Assembly: GCA_002452515.1 (NCBI GenBank)
Contig: DKEN01000033.1
Span: forward strand, 1-8,584
Source of the DNA: Spartobacteria bacterium UBA6821
GTDB taxonomy: Bacteria > Verrucomicrobiota > Verrucomicrobiia > Chthoniobacterales > UBA6821
DNA length: 8,584 bases
Direction of reading: 5' to 3'
The notes beneath the pieces are model-generated. The model saw only the letters and a program-made list of their open reading frames with translations. It did no database searches and was not told the DNA's origin. Both the position numbers and the translations under genes were made by a program. This document shows, in pieces, positions 1 through 6,384 of this stretch (the stretch's first letter is position 1; each line of letters begins with the position of its first letter).

Positions 1-59
1 TATGTCTTGAACCTGTACCAGAGTTTTCAGAGGGGCCTCCTGATTGTTCAGGCAGAATC

Positions 60-82
60 CCATCAGGCTCATAACCTGATGG
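60..82 (-). terminator. stem-loop downstream of HsdR-like remnant
   Basis: A perfect 8-bp inverted repeat (CCATCAGG at 60-67 and CCTGATGG at 75-82) surrounds a 7-base loop. It lies about 57 bases past the stop codon of the HsdR-like remnant on the minus strand. No clear T-tract follows on either strand, so this is only a possible terminator. It could also be an ordinary intergenic hairpin. Confidence 0.3.
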
Positions 83-138
83 AAGTAGGTTCAATAACTG
101 AGCTTCCGGGAGAAAGAGGTCGATGCGGCGAGGGAGTA

Positions 139-279
139 TTACCCCACGGCGCTCTTCTGCTCCTCCCGCCATTCGTTCGGGAAGGCTTCAAAGACATGCT
201 CAAAGACAACGCCGCACTTCTTCTTGTAGATGTCGGGCGCATAGGTTCGAGGGAGTAGTGACACCTTGCATCGCAGCTT
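139..279 (-). pseudogene. remnant resembling the C-terminus of type I restriction subunit HsdR
   Basis: On the minus strand an open stretch of 46 codons ends in TAA at 139-141 and is bounded upstream by an in-frame TGA at 280-282. From about its 12th residue it reads TYAPDIYKKKC and then VVFEHVFEAF. This resembles the tail of many HsdR proteins, where a Y-x-[DE]-[IV]-Y-x-x-K-C segment is followed by V(Y/F)xHV(Y/F) shortly before the end. HsdR is the ATP-driven translocase and nuclease subunit of type I restriction systems. Only the last 35 or so residues are visible, there is no start codon in a good position, and no motor or nuclease domain is present upstream. If the assignment is right, this is a broken leftover. 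The similarity is recalled rather than computed and the segment is short, so the call is moderate at best. Confidence 0.4.
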
Positions 280-349
280 TCAAGAATCTGAGACGGGAAA
301 ACGAAGGATGAAATTTGAGACTTGAAACCTGAGCCGCAGTTTTCAAGAA
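273..349. repeat. imperfect 14-bp direct repeat, 63 bp apart
   Basis: GCAGCTTTCAAGAA at 273-286 recurs as GCAGTTTTCAAGAA at 336-349, identical at 13 of 14 positions. The first copy covers the upstream boundary of the HsdR-like fragment and the second covers the end of the 71-residue gene, whose stop codon lies inside it. The pair could mark a recombination that joined the two pieces, but two short copies may also be chance. Confidence 0.35.
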
Positions 350-558
350 CTCGCCTGGATGGATGCTTGCTTATCGTCGGAAGAGGGGGGCTGTGGCAGA
401 CGCATTTTCTGAAGATAACGGCTTCTCTCGCACATTTCCTCGATCAGTTCCAGCTTGCGACGGAAGGGTAGGGTCAGATACTCGCGGTGCTGTCGGAGAC
501 GGCTTCCTTTCCAAGTCGTCAAACTCCAATCAATCTGATCATCAGGATGGCTCATCAT
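343..558 (-). CDS. small partner protein of a nucleotidyltransferase (toxin-antitoxin-like)
   Basis: This 71-residue charged protein has no membrane segment. After a short acidic start it carries DWSLTTWKGSR (residues 10-20), then a basic-acidic helix region (about 22-52) with PFRRKLELIEEMCE, and a Ser/Gln-rich tail. I recognise the D-W-S-L-T-T-W-[EK]-G-S-R start from small uncharacterised proteins encoded next to nucleotidyltransferase genes. The gene begins inside the end of the upstream nucleotidyltransferase (17-bp overlap, or 14 bp if the second of two adjacent Met codons is used), so the two are almost certainly co-translated. The likely role, by inference, is to bind and control the enzyme as an antitoxin-like partner. 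No biochemical function is known to me. The tail from about residue 57 looks low in complexity and runs into the repeat at 336-349, so the original C-terminus may have been replaced. Confidence 0.7.
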   Translation of the reverse strand: MMSHPDDQIDWSLTTWKGSRLRQHREYLTLPFRRKLELIEEMCERSRYLQKMRLPQPPSSDDKQASIQASS

Positions 559-1063
559 AGCTGGAAGGTTTCCCGTAGAGTAGGCTCAGTTCGTCGAGAT
601 CGGCAAGATCCTTGGGGCGACCCGAGGCCCGCTTCATGGCCAGAAGCGTTTCCAGACGGATCAGCGGAACCTCAACTCCCGGAGCCACCTCCTGCCAGAC
701 GGCGGCGGCGTACTCCTCCGCGAAATCGAATGGTTCCTGGACAAAGAGATCGAGCGGTGTGTCGCGGTGAAGATCCCCGCCGAGTTGCAACACGATCATC
801 CCTTTCTCCCGGTGCCAGCGTTCCCTCGTCTCACGATCCATAAACTGCTCTGCCGTGACCGGCAGAATTGGTTCATACCCAGACTCCCTCAGGACGGTAA
901 AAGCGCGTGCGATATTCTCACGATCTAGAGAGAGCACCATATCCACATCATAGGTGCTCCTCCCATAACCGTAGGCATTTACCGCCACGCCACCCACGAC
1001 GAGATAACGGACATCAGCCCCGTTCAGTGCCCGGACAATCGTCTCGAAACTAGAGAGCCTCAT
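542..1063 (-). CDS. AbiEii-like nucleotidyltransferase
   Basis: This 173-residue soluble protein belongs to the DNA polymerase beta-like nucleotidyltransferase fold. The core motif is visible as VVGGVAVNAYGYGR (residues 22-35), with the Gly-Gly pair at 24-25. It is followed by S-T-Y-D-V-D, giving the metal-binding Asp pair at 39 and 41. A third acidic residue is likely Asp105 in TPLDLF. Near the end, LLAMKRASGRPKDLADLDEL (140-159) matches the K-x2-[AS]-G-R-x-K-D-x-x-D segment typical of AbiEii-like and related proteins. Such enzymes transfer nucleotides to RNA or protein targets and often act as toxins in abortive-infection or toxin-antitoxin pairs. Here the partner gene overlaps its 3' end. 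All catalytic residues appear intact, so the enzyme is probably active. The gene is locally GC-rich (42 of 60 bases at 661-720, against 28 of 60 at 5341-5400 in sbp), consistent with acquisition by transfer. The target is unknown. Confidence 0.85.
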   Translation of the reverse strand: MRLSSFETIVRALNGADVRYLVVGGVAVNAYGYGRSTYDVDMVLSLDRENIARAFTVLRESGYEPILPVTAEQFMDRETRERWHREKGMIVLQLGGDLHRDTPLDLFVQEPFDFAEEYAAAVWQEVAPGVEVPLIRLETLLAMKRASGRPKDLADLDELSLLYGKPSSYDEPS

Positions 1064-1263
1064 AATTCGGAAACGGGAACAAGGAGACCGGAACCGAGGT
1101 GGGAGGAATGGCCAAGGGCGATGGGGCCTAGAATAATAAGTTCACTCAAAGCGCAGCGTTGTTCAGAAGACCAAAGTGCATCGGCCATGGTGAATATAAA
1201 TTCCAGGTTTTTGACCTGAATTGCAATGGGGGATTGCTGGAGCATCAACCCTTTTCTATCCCC

Positions 1264-1290
1264 ATCCTGTAAATCCTGTTCATCCTGTCG
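1264..1290 (+). repeat. ATCCTGTNN x3 intergenic repeat, copy 1
   Basis: Three tandem 9-bp units, each starting ATCCTGT, run without interruption (1264-1272, 1273-1281, 1282-1290). The variable dinucleotides are AA, TC and CG. A second copy with the same phase and order occurs at 6181-6207, and an inverted one at about 6236-6264. I recall similar ATCCTGT strings as dispersed intergenic repeats in several environmental bacteria, including Verrucomicrobiota. Their function is not known to me. Confidence 0.75.
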
Positions 1291-1350
1291 AAAAAGCCGA
1301 CCTCTGACCTTCGACTTTTGGCTGCCGATCCTCCCGGATCAGGCATTGAA

Positions 1351-1406
1351 CGGCACTTTGCTCCCGCAAAGCGGTGCCGTCCCTTCGGGATCATGCCTTT
1401 GGCATG
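1351..1406. repeat. cluster of three consecutive hairpins
   Basis: Three inverted repeats lie end to end. The first pairs CGGCAC (1351-1356) and TTTGC (1357-1361) with GCAAA (1366-1370) and GTGCCG (1374-1379), around a TCCC loop with a 3-base bulge. The second pairs TCCC (1380-1383) with GGGA (1387-1390). The third pairs CATGCC (1392-1397) with GGCATG (1401-1406) around TTT. Such tight clusters are typical of small palindromic intergenic repeats (REP/MITE-like), and no T-tract suggests a terminator. There is no coding reading that explains them. Confidence 0.6.
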
Positions 1407-1488
1407 CTTCATCGCACCTCATCCCAGAGGCTTGATTCTCGGATCTGCTGATCTCGGACTGCTCGGCCAATGCCTCGCATGACTAAGC

Positions 1489-1503
1489 CGCGTTCCCAAC
1501 GCG
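1489..1503 (-). terminator. hairpin, possible end of the cys operon
   Basis: CGCGTT (1489-1494) and AACGCG (1498-1503) form a perfect 6-bp stem with a 3-base loop, about 50 bases beyond the cysA stop codon. In the minus (operon) direction no U-tract follows. In the plus direction CCTTTTC follows, which is weakly terminator-like. It may stop transcripts from either side, but this is uncertain. Confidence 0.35.
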
Positions 1504-1552
1504 CCTTTTCGCCTCTCGGACGTTCGATGTAACAGCCTCTTCTCCCCAAGCT

Positions 1553-2275
1553 CTACTCCAGAGCCAGGAAGTCGCGCACAAATTCGTTTGCAGGATTGGA
1601 GCGTACTTCGTCTGGAGAAGCAATCTGCTGGATGGTTCCCTTGTTGATGATGACCACACGGTTGGCGACCTCGAAGGCTTCCTCCTGGTCGTGTGTCACG
1701 AAGAGGCTGGTAAGGTGCGTGGTGTTGTGAAACTCCGTCAGCCAGGAGCGTAACTCCCTGCGGACTTTGGCATCTAGTGCACCGAAAGGCTCATCCAACA
1801 GGAGGACCCTAGGTTCGACGGCCAAGGCCCTGGCAAAAGCGACGCGTTGACGTTGTCCACCGGAGAGTTGGACGGGAAAACGGTTTTCAAGTCCGGAAAG
1901 CTGGATGGTGTTCAACAAGGAGAGAACACGTTCGCGGATTTTTTGCCGGGAGAGGCGTTTATGTCGGGGAGCTACCCGCAATCCGAAGGCAATATTGTCG
2001 AAAATCGTCATGTGGTTGAAAAGCGCGTAACTTTGAAAGACAAAGCCTGCCTTACGTTCGTTCGCATTTTTCTGACTGACGTTCTCACCTGAGAAGAAAA
2101 TCTCCCCGCTGTCGGAAAATTCAAGTCCTGCGATGATGCGCAGCAGCGTTGTCTTTCCAGAGCCACTTGGGCCGAGAAAGGCAACCATTTCACCCGTCTC
2201 AACCTTCAGATTTACATTGCTGACGGCTGGGAAGGCACCAAAGTTTTTGGAAAGGGAGGTGATTTCAATGCTCAT
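1553..2275 (-). CDS. cysA: sulfate/thiosulfate ABC transporter ATP-binding protein CysA, short form
   Basis: This is the ATPase that drives sulfate import. The 240-residue product has every nucleotide-binding motif: Walker [10 protein letters not shown] (35-43), Q-loop FVFQSYALF (78-86), signature [15 protein letters not shown] (137-151), Walker B RVLLLDEP (156-163) with D-loop GALD, and the switch His195 in FVTHDQEEA. It ends at [14 protein letters not shown], where standard CysA proteins (about 350-365 residues) continue into a C-terminal TOBE-type regulatory domain; that domain is absent. The start [10 protein letters not shown] is chosen because it matches the family N-terminus. The open frame extends 99 codons further upstream, but that part overlaps cysW and reads as nonsense. 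The gene follows cysW by 49 bp and is the last of the operon. No Shine-Dalgarno sequence is visible before the start. A CysA role is supported by the neighbouring cysT, cysW and sbp. Confidence 0.93.
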   Translation of the reverse strand: MSIEITSLSKNFGAFPAVSNVNLKVETGEMVAFLGPSGSGKTTLLRIIAGLEFSDSGEIFFSGENVSQKNANERKAGFVFQSYALFNHMTIFDNIAFGLRVAPRHKRLSRQKIRERVLSLLNTIQLSGLENRFPVQLSGGQRQRVAFARALAVEPRVLLLDEPFGALDAKVRRELRSWLTEFHNTTHLTSLFVTHDQEEAFEVANRVVIINKGTIQQIASPDEVRSNPANEFVRDFLALE

Positions 2276-2324
2276 AAAATTGGACTGTGGGCAAGCGCTT
2301 CGGGTGGTAGAGACTGGTAACGGT

Positions 2325-3239
2325 CTAAAGGGTGTTTTCGAGAGTAGATCTCTGACTCTCGGCGATCTGCCGTGCATTCTCCCATTCTGCGAGGGTCTTG
2401 AGGCATAGGGTGACAAGTGCGAGGAGTGCCAGGGCGGAGGCCAGTGCAAAACCAGCCGCAAACAGGTAATCATTGTAGAGACGTTCGATCTCCAGGGGCA
2501 TCGTGTTGGTCTTCCCGCTGATTTTGGCGGAGACAACACTGACAGCTCCGAATTCACCCATGGCACGGGCATTGCAGAGAATCAGACCATAAAAAAATCC
2601 CCAGCGAATTTTTGGCAGGGTGATGTGGCGCAAAATCTGAAAGCCCGATGCCCCGAGCGTTAGGGCGGCTTCCTCCTCCTCGAAACCTTGGGCTTGCATT
2701 AAGGGGATCAGGCTTCGAGCCACGAAGGGAAAAGTCACAAAGGTGGTCGCCAGTACGACGCCTGGAAGGGCGAAGATAATTCGGATGTCATGCGCCTGGA
2801 GCCAGGGACCCAAGTAACCGCGGCGACCGTAGAGTAGGACATAGATGAGGCCGCCGATGACCGGAGAAACCCAGAGCGGGAGATCAATGAGGGCCAGCAG
2901 AAGAGCTCTCCCTCGGAAGTTGTAGCGCGTGATGGCCCACGCTGCAGAAATGCCGAAAAGGGCATTGGATGGGACGGCTACCATGGCGACGAGGAGTGTG
3001 ATCTGGACGGAGTGGAGAATGTCGTGATCGGTGAATGTGCTTAGGAATGTATTGAGCCCTTTGGACAGAGCTCCCTGGAAAACAACAAGTAATGGCAGTC
3101 CTAGAAAAAGGATGAAGAAGAGAAGAACGATACCAATGAGGAGTCGCCGTACCCAACGGGGTTCGGAAGTCGATTTTACCAGGGTGTCCGCACGGCGATC
3201 ACTCCCGGGAGGATTTCGAAAATCAATAAAGCTAGCCAT
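2325..3239 (-). CDS. cysW: sulfate ABC transporter permease CysW
   Basis: This is one of the two membrane subunits of the sulfate/thiosulfate importer, 304 residues long against about 291 in E. coli. A charged 30-residue N-terminus leads to a first membrane helix (about 34-54), followed by further hydrophobic segments typical of six-helix permeases. The cytoplasmic EAA loop that docks on CysA is clear in [15 protein letters not shown] followed by [13 protein letters not shown] (about 191-218). [15 protein letters not shown] and the [11 protein letters not shown] segment match CysW closely and distinguish it from CysT. It lies 13 bp after cysT and 49 bp before cysA, so the three are co-transcribed. 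The start at 3239 fits the family N-terminus; only a weak AAGAAA stands upstream. Confidence 0.95.
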   Translation of the reverse strand: MASFIDFRNPPGSDRRADTLVKSTSEPRWVRRLLIGIVLLFFILFLGLPLLVVFQGALSKGLNTFLSTFTDHDILHSVQITLLVAMVAVPSNALFGISAAWAITRYNFRGRALLLALIDLPLWVSPVIGGLIYVLLYGRRGYLGPWLQAHDIRIIFALPGVVLATTFVTFPFVARSLIPLMQAQGFEEEEAALTLGASGFQILRHITLPKIRWGFFYGLILCNARAMGEFGAVSVVSAKISGKTNTMPLEIERLYNDYLFAAGFALASALALLALVTLCLKTLAEWENARQIAESQRSTLENTL

Positions 3240-3252
3240 GAGTCAGTATTTC

Positions 3253-4080
3253 TTAAACGCGGTTGCGGAAGCGATTGCTCCAGGACTGGAGGGAATTTCC
3301 GATTATGACGATGACTAGGGAGGCTGCCAGCATGGTAAATCCAATCGCAGCGGCCCCGGTGTAATCGTACTGATCCAGTTTGGAAACGATCATGAGCGGG
3401 GTGATCTCGGTTTTAAACGGGATGTTCCCGGAGATGAAAATAATGGAGCCATATTCTCCGACGGCCCGACCGTAGGCCATGATGATGCCGGTGAGGAGAG
3501 AGGGGAGTAAGGGAGGGAAAACGACGTGCCGTAATGTTTGCCAGCGACTTGCTCCGAGGCATGCAGCAGCTTCCTCCACATCAGCTGAAAGTTCACTGAT
3601 GACCGGCTGGACGGCACGGACCACAAAGGGAAATCCGATGAATATCATGGCGATCAGGACGCCAAGCGGGGTAAAGGCGATCTTGATGCCTAAAGGTGCG
3701 AATAGTTTTCCAAGCCATTCATTCGGGGAGTAGAGAGCGCAGAGCGCTATGCCGGCGACCGCTGTTGGCAGGGCAAAGGGGAGGTCTGTTGCCGCCTCCA
3801 TGAGACGCCGTCCCGGAAAATCATACCGCGCAAAAATCCAAGCGGCCAGCAGCCCAAAAAACCCATTGATGAGCGCTGCGATCATGGAGATGCCAAAACT
3901 GACCCGATAGGAAGCCAGTACCTGCGGATCTGAGACGGTTTCCCAATAGTGACTCCAGCCCCCGGAGAAGGTTTTTCCAATCAATGCCACAAAAGGAAGC
4001 AGGACGATGAGGGAAAGCCAGGTCACACTCCACCCGAGACTCAGGTTAAAACCAGGCAGAATATGGCGTTTACGGGACAT
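3253..4080 (-). CDS. cysT: sulfate ABC transporter permease CysT (CysU)
   Basis: This is the second membrane subunit of the sulfate importer, which pairs with CysW. With the start at 4080 it has 275 residues, close to E. coli CysU (277), and begins MSRKRHILPGFNLSLGW, which matches the family N-terminus. The frame stays open for 78 further codons upstream, but that part overlaps the hydrolase gene and looks non-coding. Visible family segments are DLPFALPTAVAGIAL (mid-protein), IGFPFVVRAVQPVI, the EAA loop VEEAAACLGASRWQTLRHV, and VGEYGSIIFISGNIPFKTE followed by LMIVSKL. Several hydrophobic helices run through the sequence. It follows the hydrolase gene by 40 bp and precedes cysW by 13 bp. No Shine-Dalgarno sequence is seen. 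Confidence 0.95.
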   Translation of the reverse strand: MSRKRHILPGFNLSLGWSVTWLSLIVLLPFVALIGKTFSGGWSHYWETVSDPQVLASYRVSFGISMIAALINGFFGLLAAWIFARYDFPGRRLMEAATDLPFALPTAVAGIALCALYSPNEWLGKLFAPLGIKIAFTPLGVLIAMIFIGFPFVVRAVQPVISELSADVEEAAACLGASRWQTLRHVVFPPLLPSLLTGIIMAYGRAVGEYGSIIFISGNIPFKTEITPLMIVSKLDQYDYTGAAAIGFTMLAASLVIVIIGNSLQSWSNRFRNRV

Positions 4081-4120
4081 CAGAAAAATGGAGAGGAAGG
4101 ATCTTATAGCCAACTTGCCG

Positions 4121-4981
4121 CTAGATGTCTCGCCCTTCGGAGCTGATTTCACGATAGAGACGAAGGATCTCCTTGATGGCCACGAGGTGGGCTTCAACCT
4201 GTTTGCCGATCGGAGGATGATGAGGGGTTTCGAAGACAATCGAAAAGGGTTGCGGATGCTGTTCCTGAGGGGCGGACAAGATGCCGTTATACCCGCCGCA
4301 GATGATAGAATCACTTGCAGGGTGAGAATCGATCTCGGGCCGGATATCGCGTGGAATCACCTGGGATGCGGTTTGAAGGGCCGGCTCGAGAAGATGGCGG
4401 GTCAGGGTGCTGCCATTGGCATACCCGTAAATTCCCTCACTCGTATCATCGGTGTGAAGGGCAATGATACCGTCGAACTGTTTGGCTCGCAAATCCTGCT
4501 CAAGAAGCCGCACCTCGGCATCCTCCTCATCGCACCAAAAGCAACGATTGAGATCTTTTCCCGCGAGCCCCTCCCGCTGTCCCTGTTCGAATCCCCAGGG
4601 ATTGCAAACGGGATAAATGAAGAGTTCGTAGAACTCAGCTAGGGAAGGCTCCTTTTCCAAAGAGTGAATCAACTGCATCGTGGCGATCACGCCCGATTGT
4701 TCATCACCATGGATGCCCGCAAAAATTCCGATTCGGTAAAACGGTGAACCTTCCGGGTCAGCCCACCGATAACGCAGCAGATGGGGGACATCCGTTCCAT
4801 GACGTACATGCTGCGCCGTGATGTAGCGACTGCGTCCGGCCAGTTGATCGCCGTAGCTGCGAATCGATTCCGTCCGACCGCTTGAAGCCACTGCATCGGA
4901 ATGAATCCCGTTCCCCTGTGGAAGAGGGGTCACTTCCCGTCGATTTCGGGACGATAGAAACTCCTTTTGGTTGGCTGCCAT
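4121..4981 (-). CDS. M14-type zinc hydrolase (succinylglutamate desuccinylase/aspartoacylase-like)
   Basis: The 286-residue product has no signal peptide or membrane helix, so it should be cytoplasmic. Zinc ligands are predicted as His91 and Glu94 in FAGIHGDEQSG and His176 in IALHTDD. Substrate-side residues appear in YPVCNPWGFEQGQR (123-136) and KDLNR (142-146), and the likely catalytic Glu251 in VFETP. This pattern is that of the AstE/AspA group of the M14 metallocarboxypeptidase superfamily, which remove acyl or amino-acid groups from small molecules or peptides. The first 50 residues are polar and not recognisable. The gene sits inside the sulfate operon, 45 bp after sbp and 40 bp before cysT, so it is co-expressed with sulfate uptake. 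A link to sulfur metabolism (for example release of a sulfur compound from a conjugate) is inference only; the substrate cannot be told from sequence. No Shine-Dalgarno sequence is visible. Confidence 0.82.
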   Translation of the reverse strand: MAANQKEFLSSRNRREVTPLPQGNGIHSDAVASSGRTESIRSYGDQLAGRSRYITAQHVRHGTDVPHLLRYRWADPEGSPFYRIGIFAGIHGDEQSGVIATMQLIHSLEKEPSLAEFYELFIYPVCNPWGFEQGQREGLAGKDLNRCFWCDEEDAEVRLLEQDLRAKQFDGIIALHTDDTSEGIYGYANGSTLTRHLLEPALQTASQVIPRDIRPEIDSHPASDSIICGGYNGILSAPQEQHPQPFSIVFETPHHPPIGKQVEAHLVAIKEILRLYREISSEGRDI

Positions 4982-5026
4982 GGTGCTTTTCGGGAGAGCA
5001 AGGAGTTCGTGGTAGCGGAGAGAGTA

Positions 5027-6049
5027 TTATCTGTTCCCCTTGAGAATCTGGTCAAAAATACCCCCATCGTCGAAATGAGTTTTCTGGGCTTCGGCCCAGC
5101 CACCAAAGTCAGCGATGGTCGTCAGTTGGAGTGGCTTAAACTGGTTGGCGTATTTTGCAGCTGCTGCCGGATCAATGGGACGATAGAAATTTTTTCCGAT
5201 AATGTCCTGTCCTTCGGGGCTGTAAAGATACTCCAGATAAGCAGTAGCCTGTTTCCGGGTATTGTGCTCATCCACATTGGCATCGATCACCGTGACGGGG
5301 GGTTCCGCTAGGATGCTGAGTGATGGTGTCACGATTTCGTAGTTATCCCCGTTTAGTTTCTTGATCAAGAGCGCCTCGTTTTCCCAGGTGATCGAGACAT
5401 CGCCCAAATTGCGTTCTGTGAAGCTGATGGTTCCTGCACGAGCACCTGCAGCCAAGCCATTCTTTAAAGCGTTTTTGTAAATCTTAGAGACAAACTCGAG
5501 CACTTTTGACTTATCACCGTTGAATTTCTTGTCGGCATAGGACCAGGCTGCAAGATAGTTCCAGCGCGCTCCACCGCCGGTTTTTGGATTCGGAGTGATG
5601 ATGGAGACATCGTCCCGGATCAGATCGTCCCAATCCTTGATGTTCTTGGGATTTCCTTTGCGAACGAGGAAGACGATGGTTGAGGTATAGGGGGAACTGT
5701 TGTGGGGGAGGCGGCTTTGCCAATCCTTCGGAATCAGATGTTGTCCAGCTGCGTTCACCCCTCCTTTTTCGTAAATCGCATCAATGTCGTAGGCCAAGCC
5801 CAGCGTGGCGACATCGGCCGGAGTGCCATCTTGGATGGCCCGGGATTGCTTGCCGGAGCCATCATGGGAATTGCTGATTTTGACATCCTCGCCCGTCTTT
5901 GTTTTCCAATAGGAAGCAAATGCCTTGTTGTATTCAGAATACAGCTCGCGGGTCGGATCATAGCTGACATTCAGGAGATCTGATTCGGCCTTGAGTAGTG
6001 CAACCCCCTGCAATGCGAGAAGGAAGAGGATCGTTTTGCGAAAAATCAT
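5027..6049 (-). CDS. sbp: periplasmic sulfate-binding protein Sbp
   Basis: This is the periplasmic receptor that delivers sulfate (or thiosulfate) to CysTWA. The 340-residue length matches the family. Residues 1-21 form a signal peptide (MIFRK, a hydrophobic stretch, then LLKA before ES). The mature part opens with [13 protein letters not shown]. Family signatures follow: [12 protein letters not shown] (60-71), [18 protein letters not shown] (152-169), [17 protein letters not shown] (210-226), [18 protein letters not shown] (239-256), [11 protein letters not shown] (271-281), FYRP and FGGWAEAQ. The match to E. coli Sbp through these blocks is strong. The gene is the first of the operon, with 384 bp of regulatory DNA upstream. 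The start is fixed by the signal peptide; no Shine-Dalgarno sequence precedes it. Whether Sbp prefers sulfate or thiosulfate cannot be decided here. Confidence 0.96.
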   Translation of the reverse strand: MIFRKTILFLLALQGVALLKAESDLLNVSYDPTRELYSEYNKAFASYWKTKTGEDVKISNSHDGSGKQSRAIQDGTPADVATLGLAYDIDAIYEKGGVNAAGQHLIPKDWQSRLPHNSSPYTSTIVFLVRKGNPKNIKDWDDLIRDDVSIITPNPKTGGGARWNYLAAWSYADKKFNGDKSKVLEFVSKIYKNALKNGLAAGARAGTISFTERNLGDVSITWENEALLIKKLNGDNYEIVTPSLSILAEPPVTVIDANVDEHNTRKQATAYLEYLYSPEGQDIIGKNFYRPIDPAAAAKYANQFKPLQLTTIADFGGWAEAQKTHFDDGGIFDQILKGNR

Positions 6050-6064
6050 AGAAGGATGTGCTGG

Positions 6065-6092
6065 ACTTTAATCAAGAAAATCAACGAGTCAA
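6065..6092 (-). promoter_or_regulatory. candidate sigma-70 promoter of the sbp-cysA operon
   Basis: On the minus strand TTGACT (6087-6092; 5 of 6 to the -35 consensus) is followed after 16 bases by TAAAGT (6065-6070; 4 of 6 to the -10 consensus). Transcription would start near 6058 and leave only about 9 bases before the sbp ATG, in line with the missing Shine-Dalgarno sequence. A second possible -10, TATATT, lies at 6091-6096 and would give a leader of about 35-40 bases. Confidence 0.4.
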
Positions 6093-6120
6093 TATAAAGA
6101 CGATTAAAGAAGTCGTTATA
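6093..6120. promoter_or_regulatory. 28-bp dyad, candidate operator upstream of sbp
   Basis: TATAAAGAC (6093-6101) and GTCGTTATA (6112-6120) form an inverted repeat matching at 8 of 9 positions across a 10-base spacer. It abuts the -35 box of the candidate sbp promoter and overlaps the alternative -10 (6091-6096), a sensible place for a repressor. The nearby Rrf2-family regulator is the natural candidate to bind it, but no known Rrf2 consensus matches clearly. Confidence 0.45.
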
Positions 6121-6180
6121 AAAGGCTTCAGTGAAAAAAGGGTACAGAGCCGCAAGTGAAGAATTGTTCTCTTTATTGGC

Positions 6181-6264
6181 ATCCTGTGAATCTTGTTCAT
6201 CCTGTCTGAATGCAGTGATGAGAGAGGAGATCTTTGGACATGATGAACGGGATTTAACAGGATG
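6181..6264. repeat. ATCCTGT repeat, copy 2, paired with an inverted copy 3
   Basis: Three 9-bp units at 6181-6207 (ATCCTGTGA, ATCTTGTTC, ATCCTGTCT) repeat the 1264-1290 element. At about 6236-6264 the same series appears inverted and slightly decayed: the complementary strand reads ATCCTGTTA, then a unit with one extra base, then ATCATGTCC. The two arms could fold into a long imperfect stem with a loop at 6208-6235. The element lies between the sbp promoter and the 3' end of the Rrf2 gene and might terminate or process a readthrough transcript. Confidence 0.65.
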
Positions 6265-6364
6265 AGGAGTTGAATGCGATCATGTTCAAAAAGGTCGAAA
6301 GCAAAGCTCCCTTTTGGGGTAGGATTCTTTCATTATTTATATCACATGAGACACAGGAAATCTT

Positions 6365-6384
6365 GCGTGGCAAGGGATCCACGC
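6365..6384 (-). terminator. hairpin, possible end of the Rrf2 transcript
   Basis: GCGTGG (6365-6370) and CCACGC (6379-6384) form a perfect 6-bp stem with an 8-base loop, about 50 bases beyond the stop codon of the Rrf2 gene. In the minus direction AAGATTTCC follows, a poor U-tract, so termination would be weak. The remaining sequence at 6265-6433 shows nothing else I can name. Confidence 0.35.

Larger units (their letters stand above)
1064..1552. other. gene-poor interval between the nucleotidyltransferase cassette and cysA
   Basis: This 489-base stretch has no convincing gene. A minus-strand frame of up to 62 codons (from TTG at 1248 or ATG at 1245) ends in a TGA that overlaps the nucleotidyltransferase start as ATGA. 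Its product (LGPIALGHSSHLGSGLLVP near the end) looks like translated intergenic sequence and I do not call it. The interval also holds the ATCCTGT repeat (1264-1290), the three-hairpin cluster (1351-1406) and the hairpin at 1489-1503, each listed separately. Confidence 0.6.

Noticed and set aside
7..258. 83-codon plus-strand frame at the window start
   Set aside because: It runs antisense to the HsdR-like remnant and shows no recognisable family features.
1060..1248. 62-codon minus-strand frame overlapping the nucleotidyltransferase start as ATGA
   Set aside because: The overlap is attractive, but the product has no recognisable family, its second half reads like translated intergenic repeat DNA, and the first codon would be TTG.
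2276..2572. N-terminal extension of the cysA frame
   Set aside because: It overlaps cysW in another frame, and the family N-terminus begins at [10 protein letters not shown] (2275).
4081..4314. N-terminal extension of the cysT frame
   Set aside because: It overlaps the end of the hydrolase gene and has no similarity to CysT; MSRKRHILPGF matches the family start.
4007..4642. 211-codon plus-strand open frame
   Set aside because: It is antisense to the M14 hydrolase and the start of cysT, which have clear family motifs; the plus-strand product has none.
1264..6264. CRISPR array or transposon ends based on the repeated ATCCTGT strings
   Set aside because: The units are contiguous 9-mers without unique spacers, and there is no transposase or target-site duplication visible.
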